Positions 38,257-46,170 of a stretch of DNA of 64,000 nt are shown here, one piece after another. The notes under the pieces were generated by a model that saw only the letters and a list, made by a program, of their open reading frames with translations, did no database searches and was not told the DNA's origin. Source of the stretch: Paracoccus sp. S-4012 (GTDB lineage: Bacteria > Pseudomonadota > Alphaproteobacteria > Rhodobacterales > Rhodobacteraceae); contig NZ_WKKA01000003.1 in assembly GCF_009674885.1 (NCBI RefSeq), positions 124,001 through 188,000 on the forward strand, read 5' to 3'. How positions within the stretch are numbered: the stretch's first letter is position 1; each line of letters opens with the position of its first letter. The position numbers were made by a program, and so were the translations under genes.

Positions 38257-38781
38257 ATGTTCAAGCATATCAGCATCCTGTCCGCCGCCGCCGCCTTGCT
38301 CGCCACGCCGCTCGCGGCGCAGACCGTCTCGCCCGGCCACGACATGATCGCGCGGATCAACGGCGTCGATGCGAGCGCCTATACGCTCAACGAGCTCGCG
38401 CAGATCGAGGCCGAGAAGGGTGCCGGGGCGCCGGGCGAGCGCGCCGCCTTCATCGCTGCGCAGAAGCAGGCACCGGCCGCCAGAGCCGGGACGGCGCTGC
38501 AACTGCTGGGCGGGGCCGCGCATGGCTTCACGGCCAATGAATGGGCCCAGATCCAGGATGAGGACAGCGACTCCGACCGTCGGGACCGCGCGCGCTTCAT
38601 CCTCGAGCAGCGTTCGGTCGGGACCCAGGCGCAGCCGGGCGCCGACGCCGTCGCCCGCCGGCTCGGCGTCGAGGGCCTGGGCTTCACGGCCAACGAACTG
38701 GCCCAGATCGACGACGAGGACAGCGCCGGCGCCCGCCGCGACCGCGCGCGCTTCATCCTCGAGCAGAAGGCCGACAGCTGA
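38257..38781 (+). CDS. Small secreted protein with three internal repeats, function unknown
   Basis: A 174-residue protein with a Sec signal (cleavage after PLAAQ, about residue 22). The mature part is three copies of a roughly 39-residue unit at residues 31-69, 81-118 and 132-170. The core is [YF]T-x-NE[LW]AQI, then an acidic DEDS stretch and RDRARFILEQ. The second and third copies are close; the first has diverged. The acidic and basic alternation suggests paired helices. Ribosome-binding site AGAGGAG precedes the ATG at 38257; an in-frame ATG at 38173 is unlikely because it would bury the signal peptide. Divergent from the LysR gene, its likely regulator. Confidence 0.75.
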   Translation: MFKHISILSAAAALLATPLAAQTVSPGHDMIARINGVDASAYTLNELAQIEAEKGAGAPGERAAFIAAQKQAPAARAGTALQLLGGAAHGFTANEWAQIQDEDSDSDRRDRARFILEQRSVGTQAQPGADAVARRLGVEGLGFTANELAQIDDEDSAGARRDRARFILEQKADS

Positions 38782-38791
38782 GCCGCAGACC

Positions 38792-38816
38792 GGGACGCGC
38801 GCAGCCCGCGCGCCCC
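38792..38816. terminator. GC hairpin at a convergent gene junction
   Basis: GGG-A-CGCGCG (38792-38801) pairs with CGCGCG-C-CCC (38807-38816) around the loop CAGCC with one internal mismatch. It lies between the convergent stops of the three-repeat protein and the SulP gene. There is no T-run, so intrinsic termination is uncertain, but its position suits a bidirectional transcript end. Confidence 0.4.
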
Positions 38817-38839
38817 GAAGCTATGGACGGCGCCGCTCC

Positions 38840-40105
38840 TCACCGCTGGGGCGGCGTCCAGTCGCTGCGCACATCGCGGCGCCCGAGCCGCAGCGCCAGC
38901 CCCACGATCACGCCCACGCCGATCGCCACCGTCAGGTCCGCCAGCACGGTGAGCAGCATCGTCATCACCAGCAGCACCCGGTCCCCGGTGCGGGTCCGCA
39001 TCCAGCCGCGCCACTTCGCCGGCTCGCTCATGTTCCAGGCGGTCAGCACCAGCACTCCGGCCAGCGCCGGCATCGCCAGTTGCCCGGCCAGCGGTCCCCC
39101 GAACATCATCACCGCCAGCACCGCGAGCGCATGGAAGATCCCCGCCATCGGCGTCCTCGCCCCGGCGCGCACATTCGTTGCCGTCCGCGCGATCGCCCCA
39201 GTCGCGGGCAGCCCGCCGAACAGCGCCGAGCCGATATTCGCGCAGCCCTGCGCCAGCACCTCGGCATTCGGCCGGTGCCGCCCGTCGATCATGCGGTCCG
39301 CCACCAGTGCCGAGAGGAGCGATTCGATCCCGGCGAGGAAGGCGATGACGAGCGCCGAGGGCAGCAATTCGCGCAGGCGCGCATAGCTCATCTCGGGCAG
39401 CGCCGGCATCGGCAGGCGGTCGGGCAGGGCGCCGAAGCGGCTCTCGATCGTGTCCACCGGCAGGCCGAGGATCACCGCCGCGGCCGAGGTCAGCCCCACG
39501 GCCACGATCAGCCCGGGCAGGCGCGGGAAGGCCCGGCGCAGCGCCACGATCAGCGCGATGGTGACGACGCCGACCCCGAAGCTCGCGGGCGAGACGGTCG
39601 CGCGCGCCTCCCAGAGCGCGCCGATCTTGGGGATGAACTCCGCCGGGACCGGGCCGGCGGGGTGCAGTCCCATCAGGTCGCCCAGCTGGCTTGCGGCGAT
39701 GATGATCGCGATGCCGACGGTGAAGCCGTTGATGACCGGCTCGGGGACGTATTCGATCAGCCCGCCCGCGCGCATCAGCCCGGCGATGATGAGGATCACG
39801 CCCGCCATCAGCGTGGCGAGGATCAGCCCGTCCTGCCCGTAGGTGGCGACCACGCCCGCCACCACGACGATGAAGGCCCCGGTCGGCCCGCCCACCTGCA
39901 CCCGGCTGCCGCCAAGAGCCGAGATCAGGAACCCCGCCACCGCCGCCGTGACCAGCCCCGCGCCCGGCGGCACCCCCGAGGCGATGGCGATCGCGAGGCT
40001 CAGCGGCACCGCCACCATGGCGACGGTCAGCCCGGCGAAGAGGTCGGCCGTGAACTGCTGCCGGTCATAGGTTCTGAGCGTGGTCAGGAGCTTGGGGGTG
40101 AGCAT
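38840..40105 (-). CDS. SulP-family anion transporter lacking a STAS domain
   Basis: A 421-residue multi-pass protein of the SulP/SLC26 family. Signatures are FAGLTVAMVAVPLSLAIAIA (helix 1), GGSRVQVGGPTGAFIVVV, the FAGIESLLSAL-like segment (AFLAGIESLLSALVADRM) and GGLPATGAIARTATNVRAG. Typical members are about 550 residues with a cytoplasmic STAS domain; this one ends soon after the last helix (GRRDVRSDWTPPQR), so the STAS domain is absent and not encoded next door. STAS-less members exist, so it may be functional. Substrate could be sulfate, bicarbonate or a dicarboxylate. Confidence 0.9.
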   Translation of the reverse strand: MLTPKLLTTLRTYDRQQFTADLFAGLTVAMVAVPLSLAIAIASGVPPGAGLVTAAVAGFLISALGGSRVQVGGPTGAFIVVVAGVVATYGQDGLILATLMAGVILIIAGLMRAGGLIEYVPEPVINGFTVGIAIIIAASQLGDLMGLHPAGPVPAEFIPKIGALWEARATVSPASFGVGVVTIALIVALRRAFPRLPGLIVAVGLTSAAAVILGLPVDTIESRFGALPDRLPMPALPEMSYARLRELLPSALVIAFLAGIESLLSALVADRMIDGRHRPNAEVLAQGCANIGSALFGGLPATGAIARTATNVRAGARTPMAGIFHALAVLAVMMFGGPLAGQLAMPALAGVLVLTAWNMSEPAKWRGWMRTRTGDRVLLVMTMLLTVLADLTVAIGVGVIVGLALRLGRRDVRSDWTPPQR

Positions 40106-40191
40106 GGCGCGATGAGCCTACGCCTCGGCGCGTCGGAGGGGTAGGGTCAGCGCCTGCATTGCCCGGCCGTCGCCGACGAGTTGCCAAAGTC

Positions 40192-40641
40192 CTAGCGGAC
40201 AACCAGCACCGGAACGGTCGTGGTGGTCACGACCTCGGCGGTCTGGCTTCCGAGAAGCAGCCGCCGCGCCCCGCGGCGGCCATGCGAGGACATCACGATG
40301 AGATCGCAGTTCTGCAGTTTCGCAAAACGGACGATCGCTTCCGCGGGGGAATCGTCAATCTCGTGCATGAAGGTGACCGAGGCGCCATGCGTGGCCGCCC
40401 GCTGTTCGATGGCGGCGAAGCGTTCCTTCATCCGGTCATCGATCTGCTGGTCATAGCGCACCGAAGGATCCTTGATCCCGGCGCCCCGTGCCGAGCGGGC
40501 AGCCTCGGCAGAGAGCGGCTCGGAGACCGTGAGAACCGTGGCGCGCGCGCCAAGGGCGCTGGCGAGCTTGAGGCCATGTTCGATGCCCTTGTCGGCAAGC
40601 TCGGACCCGTCGGTCGTGATCAGGATATGCTCGTACATCAT
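40192..40641 (-). CDS. Universal stress protein (UspA family)
   Basis: A 149-residue single-domain UspA protein. It starts MYEHILITTDGSELADKG and ends with the ATP-binding signature MSSHGRRGARRLLLGSQTAEVV. The GX2GX9G(S/T) motif is present (G-RRG-ARRLLLGSQ), so it belongs to the ATP-binding branch. The first ATG at 40641 follows AAGGAAG; a second ATG is the next codon. Usp proteins respond to starvation, oxidative or oxygen limitation stress. A promoter-like sequence is seen upstream at 40742-40769. Confidence 0.92.
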   Translation of the reverse strand: MMYEHILITTDGSELADKGIEHGLKLASALGARATVLTVSEPLSAEAARSARGAGIKDPSVRYDQQIDDRMKERFAAIEQRAATHGASVTFMHEIDDSPAEAIVRFAKLQNCDLIVMSSHGRRGARRLLLGSQTAEVVTTTTVPVLVVR

Positions 40642-41025
40642 GTCTTCCTTTGCGAGAATCCAAGCCGGGCGGGGCGGCGAAAGAAACGCGACATGCTGCC
40701 CCAACCGGGGATTTCGGAGCCGCTGCCATTGCTGGTCCGGGATCATCAATTCGAGGCGGCCCCTGTCAAGGGTGCAGGCGTCTGATCTTGCTCCGGTGAC
40801 AAGGTGATCGCGGACAATTTGCCAGAATGCCGTCCGAATCCGGGCCAGCCCATTATCTCACGCCAAACGGTTCCTCCCGATTGCTGCGATGGGGTCCGCC
40901 GAGCGCAACAGGGTCCCGTATGAGCGCCTTCCCCGGCCGCCCGTCAAATGCTCGATACATGCAACTTGCCGCATCCGCAGCGACTACCTAGCATGCCCGT
41001 TGCGGGACGCGCGCGGGGGGTCGTC
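40642..41025. other. Intergenic region between the Usp gene and the response regulator gene
   Basis: This 384-base gap separates two divergent genes. No gene is supported in it. It contains the candidate minus-strand promoter at 40742-40769. The half nearest the receiver gene (40800-41000) shows no clear promoter pair by eye. An in-frame ATG at 40993 could extend the receiver protein by 11 residues. Confidence 0.5.
40742..40769 (-). promoter_or_regulatory. Candidate promoter of the Usp gene
   Basis: On the minus strand a perfect TTGACA (40769-40764) is followed after 16 bases by GATGAT (40747-40742), four of six matches to the -10 consensus. The leader to the ATG at 40641 would be close to 95 bases. 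The overlapping TTGATGATC contains one TTGAT half-site of the FNR type but no partner half-site, so oxygen control is not shown. Confidence 0.45.
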
Positions 41026-41415
41026 ATGCCGGATATCCTGATTGCCGAGGACGAGCCGACCATCATGGAAACCCTCAAGTTCCTGCTGGAACTGGAGGGG
41101 TGGAGCGTGTGCGGCGTGACGACCGGCGATGCGGTGCTTCGCGAGATGCGGCGGCGGCCGCCGGGGATGGTCATCCTGGACGTGATGCTGCCGGGGATGA
41201 GCGGCCTCGACGTGCTGGGGAAGCTGCGCGCCGATCCCGATCACGCCCGCGTCCCGGTCCTGATCCTGACCGCGCGCGGGCAGAGCCATGATCGTCAGCT
41301 GGCGATGGACCTGAAGGCCGACGGCTTCGTGACCAAGCCGTTCGCCAATGACGACGTCGTGTCCGAGGTGCGGCGGCTGCTCGCCTCGCAGCCGATCGGC
41401 ACCATGGAACGCTGA
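41026..41415 (+). CDS. Stand-alone receiver-domain response regulator (CheY-like)
   Basis: A 129-residue single receiver domain with no output domain. Key residues are the acidic pair Glu8/Asp9 (LIAEDEP), phosphoacceptor Asp52 (VILDVMLPG), Thr82 (LILTARG) and Lys104 (VTKPF). The ATG at 41026 follows a GGGGGG stretch; ATG at 40993 is an alternative. The next two genes follow within two bases or overlap, so it is very probably phosphorylated by the symporter-kinase. Without an output domain it must act by protein contact or as a phosphate relay. Confidence 0.9.
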   Translation: MPDILIAEDEPTIMETLKFLLELEGWSVCGVTTGDAVLREMRRRPPGMVILDVMLPGMSGLDVLGKLRADPDHARVPVLILTARGQSHDRQLAMDLKADGFVTKPFANDDVVSEVRRLLASQPIGTMER

Positions 41416-41416
41416 G

Positions 41417-41719
41417 GTGAGCCCGCGGCGCCCCCCTCACCAGGCCGCCGGCCGGCGCCGCGATGCCGCCTTCCTGCTGCCGGCGCTCTGCGCGCTGCTG
41501 ATGCTGCCGCCCTTCGTCAACCTCTTCGTGCGCGAGGTGCTGGTCTGGGGCATGCCGCTCGACATGGTCTATCTGTTCGGCATCTGGTTCGTGCTGGTGA
41601 TCGGGGCCTTCTTGCTGTCGCGCGGACTGGCCGAGCCCGGCACGGGGCCGCCGCGCCGTTCCGATGAGGCCGGGCGCGGGTGCGCCGAAACCCCGTCGCG
41701 GGGCGGCGACGACGCCTGA
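41417..41719 (+). CDS. Small membrane protein with two helices, likely partner of the symporter-kinase
   Basis: A 100-residue protein starting with GTG at 41417, two bases after the receiver stop. Two hydrophobic segments are visible: AFLLPALCALLMLPPFVNLF and MVYLFGIWFVLVIGAFLLS, followed by a hydrophilic, Arg/Gly-rich tail. Its stop overlaps the ATG of the symporter-kinase gene (TGATG). The size, helix number and position resemble the small subunits (DUF485 or DUF4212 type) encoded before sodium:solute symporters such as ActP; I cannot assign the exact family. Confidence 0.75.
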   Translation: MSPRRPPHQAAGRRRDAAFLLPALCALLMLPPFVNLFVREVLVWGMPLDMVYLFGIWFVLVIGAFLLSRGLAEPGTGPPRRSDEAGRGCAETPSRGGDDA

Positions 41720-44469
41720 TGCTGACGCCCGGCTTCGTCATCCTGACGGCGGTGGGCTATATCTGCCTGCTGTTCGTGCTGGCCTATGTCTCGGACTGGT
41801 TGGCCCGCAGCGGGCGCGGCGGGTTCCTGCGCTCGCCGCTGGTCTACACGCTCTCGATCTCGGTCTATTGCACCAGCTGGACCTTCTACGGCGCGGTGGG
41901 AACCGCGGCGCGCGACGGGCTGGAGTTCATCGCGATCTACATGGGGCCCACGCTGGTCTTCGTGGGCTGGTGGTTCCTGCTGCGCAAGCTGCTGCGGATC
42001 GGGCACAGCCAGCGCATCACCTCGATCGCCGACTTGCTCTCGTCGCGGTTCGGCAAGTCGAGCTTCCTCGCCGTGCTCGTGACGCTCATCGCCGTGATCG
42101 CGATCACGCCCTATATCGCGCTGCAGCTGAAGGCCATCACCACCTCGATCCGCGTGGTCTCGATGGCCGAGGGGGGCGAGGGGCTGCTGGCCGGGATCGG
42201 CGATGCCTGGCTGGCCTTCGGCGTGGCGATGGGCATGGCGGTCTTCACCATCCTGTTCGGCACCCGCAACGTCGATGCGCGCGAGCAGCATCTGGGCGTC
42301 GTCGCGGCCATCGCCTTCGAGGCCATCGTCAAGTTCCTGGCGCTGATGGCGGTCGGGGCGTTCGTCGTCTTCGGGCTGTCCTCCGGCCCGGCCGAGATCT
42401 TCGCCCATGCGGCCGCTGCGGGGATCGCGGTCCACGAGGCGCAGCCCTTCGGCGCCCGCTGGGCCACGGCGCTGTTCCTGTCCGCCTGCGCGGTGATCTG
42501 CCTGCCGCGTCAGTTCCAGATCACCATCGTCGAGAACTCGGACGAGAACCATCTCCGCGCCGCAAGCTGGGCCTTTCCGGCCTACCTGCTGCTGATGAGC
42601 CTCTTCCTGATGCCCATTGCCTTCTATGGCCTCGCGACCATGCCGGCGGGCTCCAACCCCGACATGTTCGTGCTGACGCTGCCGATGGCCGCCGGGCAGG
42701 ACCGGCTGGCCCTGTTCGCCTTCATCGGCGGGTTCTCGTCGGCGACCTCGATGATCATCATCGCCTCCATCGCGCTCTCCATCATGGTCTCGAACCATGT
42801 GGTCCTGCCGCTCTCGCTGCGCTTCACCAACAACCTGACGGAGGGGAGCGAGCGCGGCATCGCGCGGCTCCTGCTGCGTAGCCGCCGCATTTCCATCGCC
42901 GTCCTGCTGTTTCTCGGCTTCGGCTATTTCTGGCTGACCGGCGAGACCGACGCCCTTGCCCCCATCGGACTGATCTCCTTCGCCGGCGTGGCGCAGTTCC
43001 TGCCTGCGCTGCTGGCGGCGCTCTACTGGCGCGGGGCGACGATGGCGGGCGCGGCGGCCGGCATGACGCTGGGCTTCGCGGTCTGGAGCTGGACCCTGTT
43101 CCTGCCGAGCTTCGCGACCTCCAACGTCCTCGTGGCAGAGCTCGTCGCCGAAGGCCCTTGGGGGATCGCGCTTCTGCGGCCGCAGGCGATGTTCGGCATG
43201 GAAGGCCTCGACCCGCTGGTCCATTCGATGTTCTGGAGCATGCTGGCCAATGCCGGGATGCTTGCGGTCGTTTCGCTGCTGACGCGGCAGGGCGCGCTCG
43301 AGCGCATCCAGTCCGGCATCTTCGTCGACATCTTCCGGCAGGGCGACCTGGGGCAGGGGCGCTCCTTCCGCAGCACGGCGACGGTCGAGGACCTGTTCTT
43401 CCTCGCGCAGCGAGTCCTCGGCGTGCAGCGGGCGCGGGCGCTGTTCGAGGCGCAGGGGGTGCCGCGCGTGCCCTCGGCCGCCAACATCTATGTCGGTTCG
43501 GACTTCATCTCGCAGCTCGAGCGCGAACTCGCCAGCGCCATCGGGGCGGCCTCGGCCCATATCCTGCTGTCGAAGGTGGTCGAGGGCGACACGCTGTCCT
43601 TCGAGGAGGTGATGCTGATCGCGGGCGAGACCTTGCAGATGATCTCCTATTCCAACGAGCTGGAGCGGAAATCGCACGAGTTGCACCTGACCGCGCAGCA
43701 GTTGCAGGAGGTGAATGCCAAGCTCTACGCGCTGCACCGGCAGAAGGACGATTTCCTGTCGCAGGTCAGCCACGAGGTCCGCACCCCGATGACCTCGATC
43801 CGCTCCATCTCCGAGATCCTGATGCGCCGCCCGAAGCTCGCCGCCGAGCAGCGCGACCGCTTCGTCGGTCTGATCCATCGCGAGAGCGTGCGCCTGACCC
43901 GGCTGCTGGACGAGATCCTCGAGCTCAACGCGCTGGAGAACGGCGGCCGCGACTGGAAGAACCGGCCCGTGGATGCCGAGGCCGCGCTGAGCCGCGCCTG
44001 CGATGTCTGCGAGGCGCTGGCCCGCGAGGCCGATGTCGGCATCATCCGGAGGCAGGCGGGCGCCCCGGTGGTCATCATGGGCGATGCCGACCGGCTCTGT
44101 CAGGTGTTCATCAACATCATCGCCAACGCCATCGCCCACAACCGCGCGTTCCAGCCGGAGGTGCTGATCCGCTCGCGGCTCGAAGGCGGCCGCTGCATCG
44201 TCGAGATCGCCGACAATGGCGAAGGCATCCCGGAGGAGCATCGGACCGGCATCTTCGACAAGTTCGTGCGCGTGGGCGGGGATTCCGGCGGCAAGGGCGC
44301 CTCCGGCCTCGGGCTCGGCCTCAGCATCAGCCATACCATCGTGACCAAGATGGGGGGCCGGATCGATCTGGTCGACGGCCCGCTGCCCGGCGCCTGCTTC
44401 CGGGTCGATCTTCCCGCCTGCACGCCCCAGGATGCCGCACTGCTTCAGATCGGCGAGGCGGCTTCCTGA
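41719..44469 (+). CDS. Sodium:solute symporter-histidine kinase fusion (CbrA/CrbS-like)
   Basis: A 916-residue hybrid. Residues 1 to about 500 form a sodium:solute symporter with some 13 helices (for example GYICLLFVLAYVSDWLARSG, SISVYCTSWTFYGAVG, VICLPRQFQITIVEN). A linker leads to a HisKA domain with phosphoacceptor His685 in SQVSHEVRTPMTSIRS, then an ATPase with N-box NIIANAIAHN, DNGEGIPEEH and GLGLGLSISHTI. There is no attached receiver; the separate receiver at 41026-41415 fills that role. Homologues CrbS and CbrA sense acetate or amino acid/carbon status. The start at 41719 overlaps the small membrane gene. The 3' end overlaps the convergent ScfR gene by 25 bases. Confidence 0.93.
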   Translation: MLTPGFVILTAVGYICLLFVLAYVSDWLARSGRGGFLRSPLVYTLSISVYCTSWTFYGAVGTAARDGLEFIAIYMGPTLVFVGWWFLLRKLLRIGHSQRITSIADLLSSRFGKSSFLAVLVTLIAVIAITPYIALQLKAITTSIRVVSMAEGGEGLLAGIGDAWLAFGVAMGMAVFTILFGTRNVDAREQHLGVVAAIAFEAIVKFLALMAVGAFVVFGLSSGPAEIFAHAAAAGIAVHEAQPFGARWATALFLSACAVICLPRQFQITIVENSDENHLRAASWAFPAYLLLMSLFLMPIAFYGLATMPAGSNPDMFVLTLPMAAGQDRLALFAFIGGFSSATSMIIIASIALSIMVSNHVVLPLSLRFTNNLTEGSERGIARLLLRSRRISIAVLLFLGFGYFWLTGETDALAPIGLISFAGVAQFLPALLAALYWRGATMAGAAAGMTLGFAVWSWTLFLPSFATSNVLVAELVAEGPWGIALLRPQAMFGMEGLDPLVHSMFWSMLANAGMLAVVSLLTRQGALERIQSGIFVDIFRQGDLGQGRSFRSTATVEDLFFLAQRVLGVQRARALFEAQGVPRVPSAANIYVGSDFISQLERELASAIGAASAHILLSKVVEGDTLSFEEVMLIAGETLQMISYSNELERKSHELHLTAQQLQEVNAKLYALHRQKDDFLSQVSHEVRTPMTSIRSISEILMRRPKLAAEQRDRFVGLIHRESVRLTRLLDEILELNALENGGRDWKNRPVDAEAALSRACDVCEALAREADVGIIRRQAGAPVVIMGDADRLCQVFINIIANAIAHNRAFQPEVLIRSRLEGGRCIVEIADNGEGIPEEHRTGIFDKFVRVGGDSGGKGASGLGLGLSISHTIVTKMGGRIDLVDGPLPGACFRVDLPACTPQDAALLQIGEAAS

Positions 44470-46001
44470 CGGTGGCCACACTCAGCCCGGCTGCAGAGCC
44501 TGCAGGACGGCCCGACGGGCACATCATTGCCGGCGTCGCGCAGGTCGAGGCCCGCCGCATACACGGTCCGCGCGGCATGGTGGACGCTGCAGATCAGCAT
44601 GACCGAGAAGCGCAGCGGCTGATCCTCCCAGGTCGAGACCCGTTTCGGGACCGACTTGGCCAGCATCAGGAATCGCGCACCGTTGGGGAAGGCGACCGTG
44701 CGGCGGATGACCCGCTCGGACAGGGGCGAGGCGTAGATCGGCCAAAGAAGGCAGCCATGCCCCCCTCCGGGCAGCGCGAGGCCCGGCAGCGGGAAGCGCT
44801 TGGTCAGCCGCCCGGAGGCATCGGCGCGAAGGAACCCGAACGGCACCCCCTCGGCGCCTTTCCGGCGAAGCGTGACCAACCGGTGCGCCGCCTGCTCGAA
44901 GCTTGCGCCGAAGCGGTGGCTGAGCAGGTCGATGTCGTAGCGGTGGGCCTCGGCGTCGCGGAGGTAAGCCTCGTAGGGCATGAGCATCGCGCCGGCGACA
45001 TAGGAGGCGAGCGCGCCGAAGGCGATCTGCGCACCCGCGCGGGTTTCGGTCCCGAGCAGCGCCAGTTCCGCCTCGATCTCCCCGGCGGCGTTCAGTTCGG
45101 CGATCAGCCGGCACAGGCGGAACCGGCGCGTCGCCGCGGGCAGTGACGCCTTGAGCCAGAAGATGCCCTCGGCGCGTTCGAGGCGCGCATCCTCGCCCGC
45201 ACCAGGCGCGGGACCGTGGCCCGACCGGCTCGAACGGCGGCAGGTGATCCCGTGGCGGGCCAGAAGCCAGGCCTCGAGATCGGGCTTGGCGAGCCGGTCG
45301 TCGAGTTCCGCGCGCAGGCGGTCCGCGACGGCCTCCAGTTCCGGGAAATGGTTGCTGGCGGCGATGAAGGCGTCCTCGACCTCGCGCAGCGGCGAGATCG
45401 CGCGGCGCCGGACGAGGGCGCGATCGAAGTAATCCACCAGATTCCGCATGGTCACCGACATCGCCTGCGCCTGATCGTTGATGGCCGCGACGAAGCGCTG
45501 GCGGTCCGGCTCCTTCAGGGTGGCCACCCGCGCGACGATCTCGGCGCTCGACCGCATTCCGGTCAGGCGGTTGAGCACTTCGTGCAGCATGCCGCCGAGG
45601 ACGGGATCGGTGTTGAAACGGTCGGCATAGGCCTCGATCTCGGCCGCCAGCTGCTGGGCGGTGCGGTAGAGGCGGACCAGGGCCTGCGCGATCTCGGGGA
45701 ACCGGACCACCAGCTCGCGCAGGTCGGACTGCCCGAAGTCGAGGCCCTCCAGCACCGGATCGGCGACGAGCTCCTGCAGGAGCTTCAGCTGCTTTTGCTC
45801 GCGCTCGCCCGAGAGCTCGTCGATCCCGATCTGCAGATGCTCGGCGATCCGCAGCAGGACCGCGCCGCCGACCTCGCGCCGGGAGCTCTCGATCAGATTC
45901 ATGTAGCTGGCCGAGATGCCGACGGCGCGCGCCAACGCCGCCTGCGAGAGACCCCTCCCGGCCCGCTCCTGGCGTATCCTCGATCCGATCGGTGCGCGCA
46001 C
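44445..46001 (-). CDS. ScfR-family (XRE plus IrrE/ImmA-like) short-chain fatty acyl regulator
   Basis: A 518-residue regulator starting with GTG at 46001 behind GGGAGGG. An XRE helix-turn-helix lies at residues 8-62 (GLSQAALARAVGISASYMNLI). The middle and C-terminal parts match the short-chain fatty acyl regulator family (RamB, PccR, MccR): LMPYEAYLRDAEAHRYDIDLLSHRFG, FEQAAHRLVTL and the C-terminal CRLCSRAECGHRQEA. The HExxH of metalloprotease relatives is not present at the ImmA-like site. Members control acetate, propionate or methylcitrate genes in response to acyl-CoA. It is divergent from the Liv-type operon and next to the symporter-kinase, both plausible targets. Confidence 0.92.
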   Translation of the reverse strand: MRAPIGSRIRQERAGRGLSQAALARAVGISASYMNLIESSRREVGGAVLLRIAEHLQIGIDELSGEREQKQLKLLQELVADPVLEGLDFGQSDLRELVVRFPEIAQALVRLYRTAQQLAAEIEAYADRFNTDPVLGGMLHEVLNRLTGMRSSAEIVARVATLKEPDRQRFVAAINDQAQAMSVTMRNLVDYFDRALVRRRAISPLREVEDAFIAASNHFPELEAVADRLRAELDDRLAKPDLEAWLLARHGITCRRSSRSGHGPAPGAGEDARLERAEGIFWLKASLPAATRRFRLCRLIAELNAAGEIEAELALLGTETRAGAQIAFGALASYVAGAMLMPYEAYLRDAEAHRYDIDLLSHRFGASFEQAAHRLVTLRRKGAEGVPFGFLRADASGRLTKRFPLPGLALPGGGHGCLLWPIYASPLSERVIRRTVAFPNGARFLMLAKSVPKRVSTWEDQPLRFSVMLICSVHHAARTVYAAGLDLRDAGNDVPVGPSCRLCSRAECGHRQEAASPI

Positions 46002-46034
46002 GCCATTCCCTCCCGGCCGCAGCCTCCTTGCGCC

Positions 46035-46051
46035 GTTTACAACGTTTACAA
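46035..46051. promoter_or_regulatory. Direct repeat GTTTACAA, candidate ScfR operator
   Basis: GTTTACAA occurs twice (46035-46042 and 46044-46051) with a 9-base period, 34 bases upstream of the ScfR start and about 120 bases before the binding-protein gene. Known ScfR sites consist of repeated TTTGCAA-like elements, which these resemble with one change (G to A). It is an AT-rich island in GC-rich DNA. Autoregulation and control of the Liv operon are inferred. Confidence 0.6.
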
Positions 46052-46107
46052 GGCGCGCGGGAAAAACTTCAACAGTTCACAGGAAGCCCGTTGGATTTCA
46101 GATGCTT

Positions 46108-46118
46108 GTTGATTCAAC
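46108..46118. promoter_or_regulatory. GTTGA-T-TCAAC palindrome upstream of the Liv-type operon
   Basis: A perfect 5-base inverted repeat around one central base, 53 bases before the binding-protein ATG. Its position fits an operator or a core promoter site for the rightward operon. No regulator can be assigned; it differs from the GTTTACAA repeats further upstream. Confidence 0.35.
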
Positions 46119-46170
46119 GGCCGTCGAGCCGCTTTCTTGGGCAAGGAAGGTCGAACAAACAGGGAGGGGT

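Noticed and set aside
43158..45146. Open plus-strand frame of 662 codons over the symporter-kinase end and ScfR
   Set aside because: Arg/Gly/Ala-rich shadow; the kinase and ScfR genes explain the region fully.
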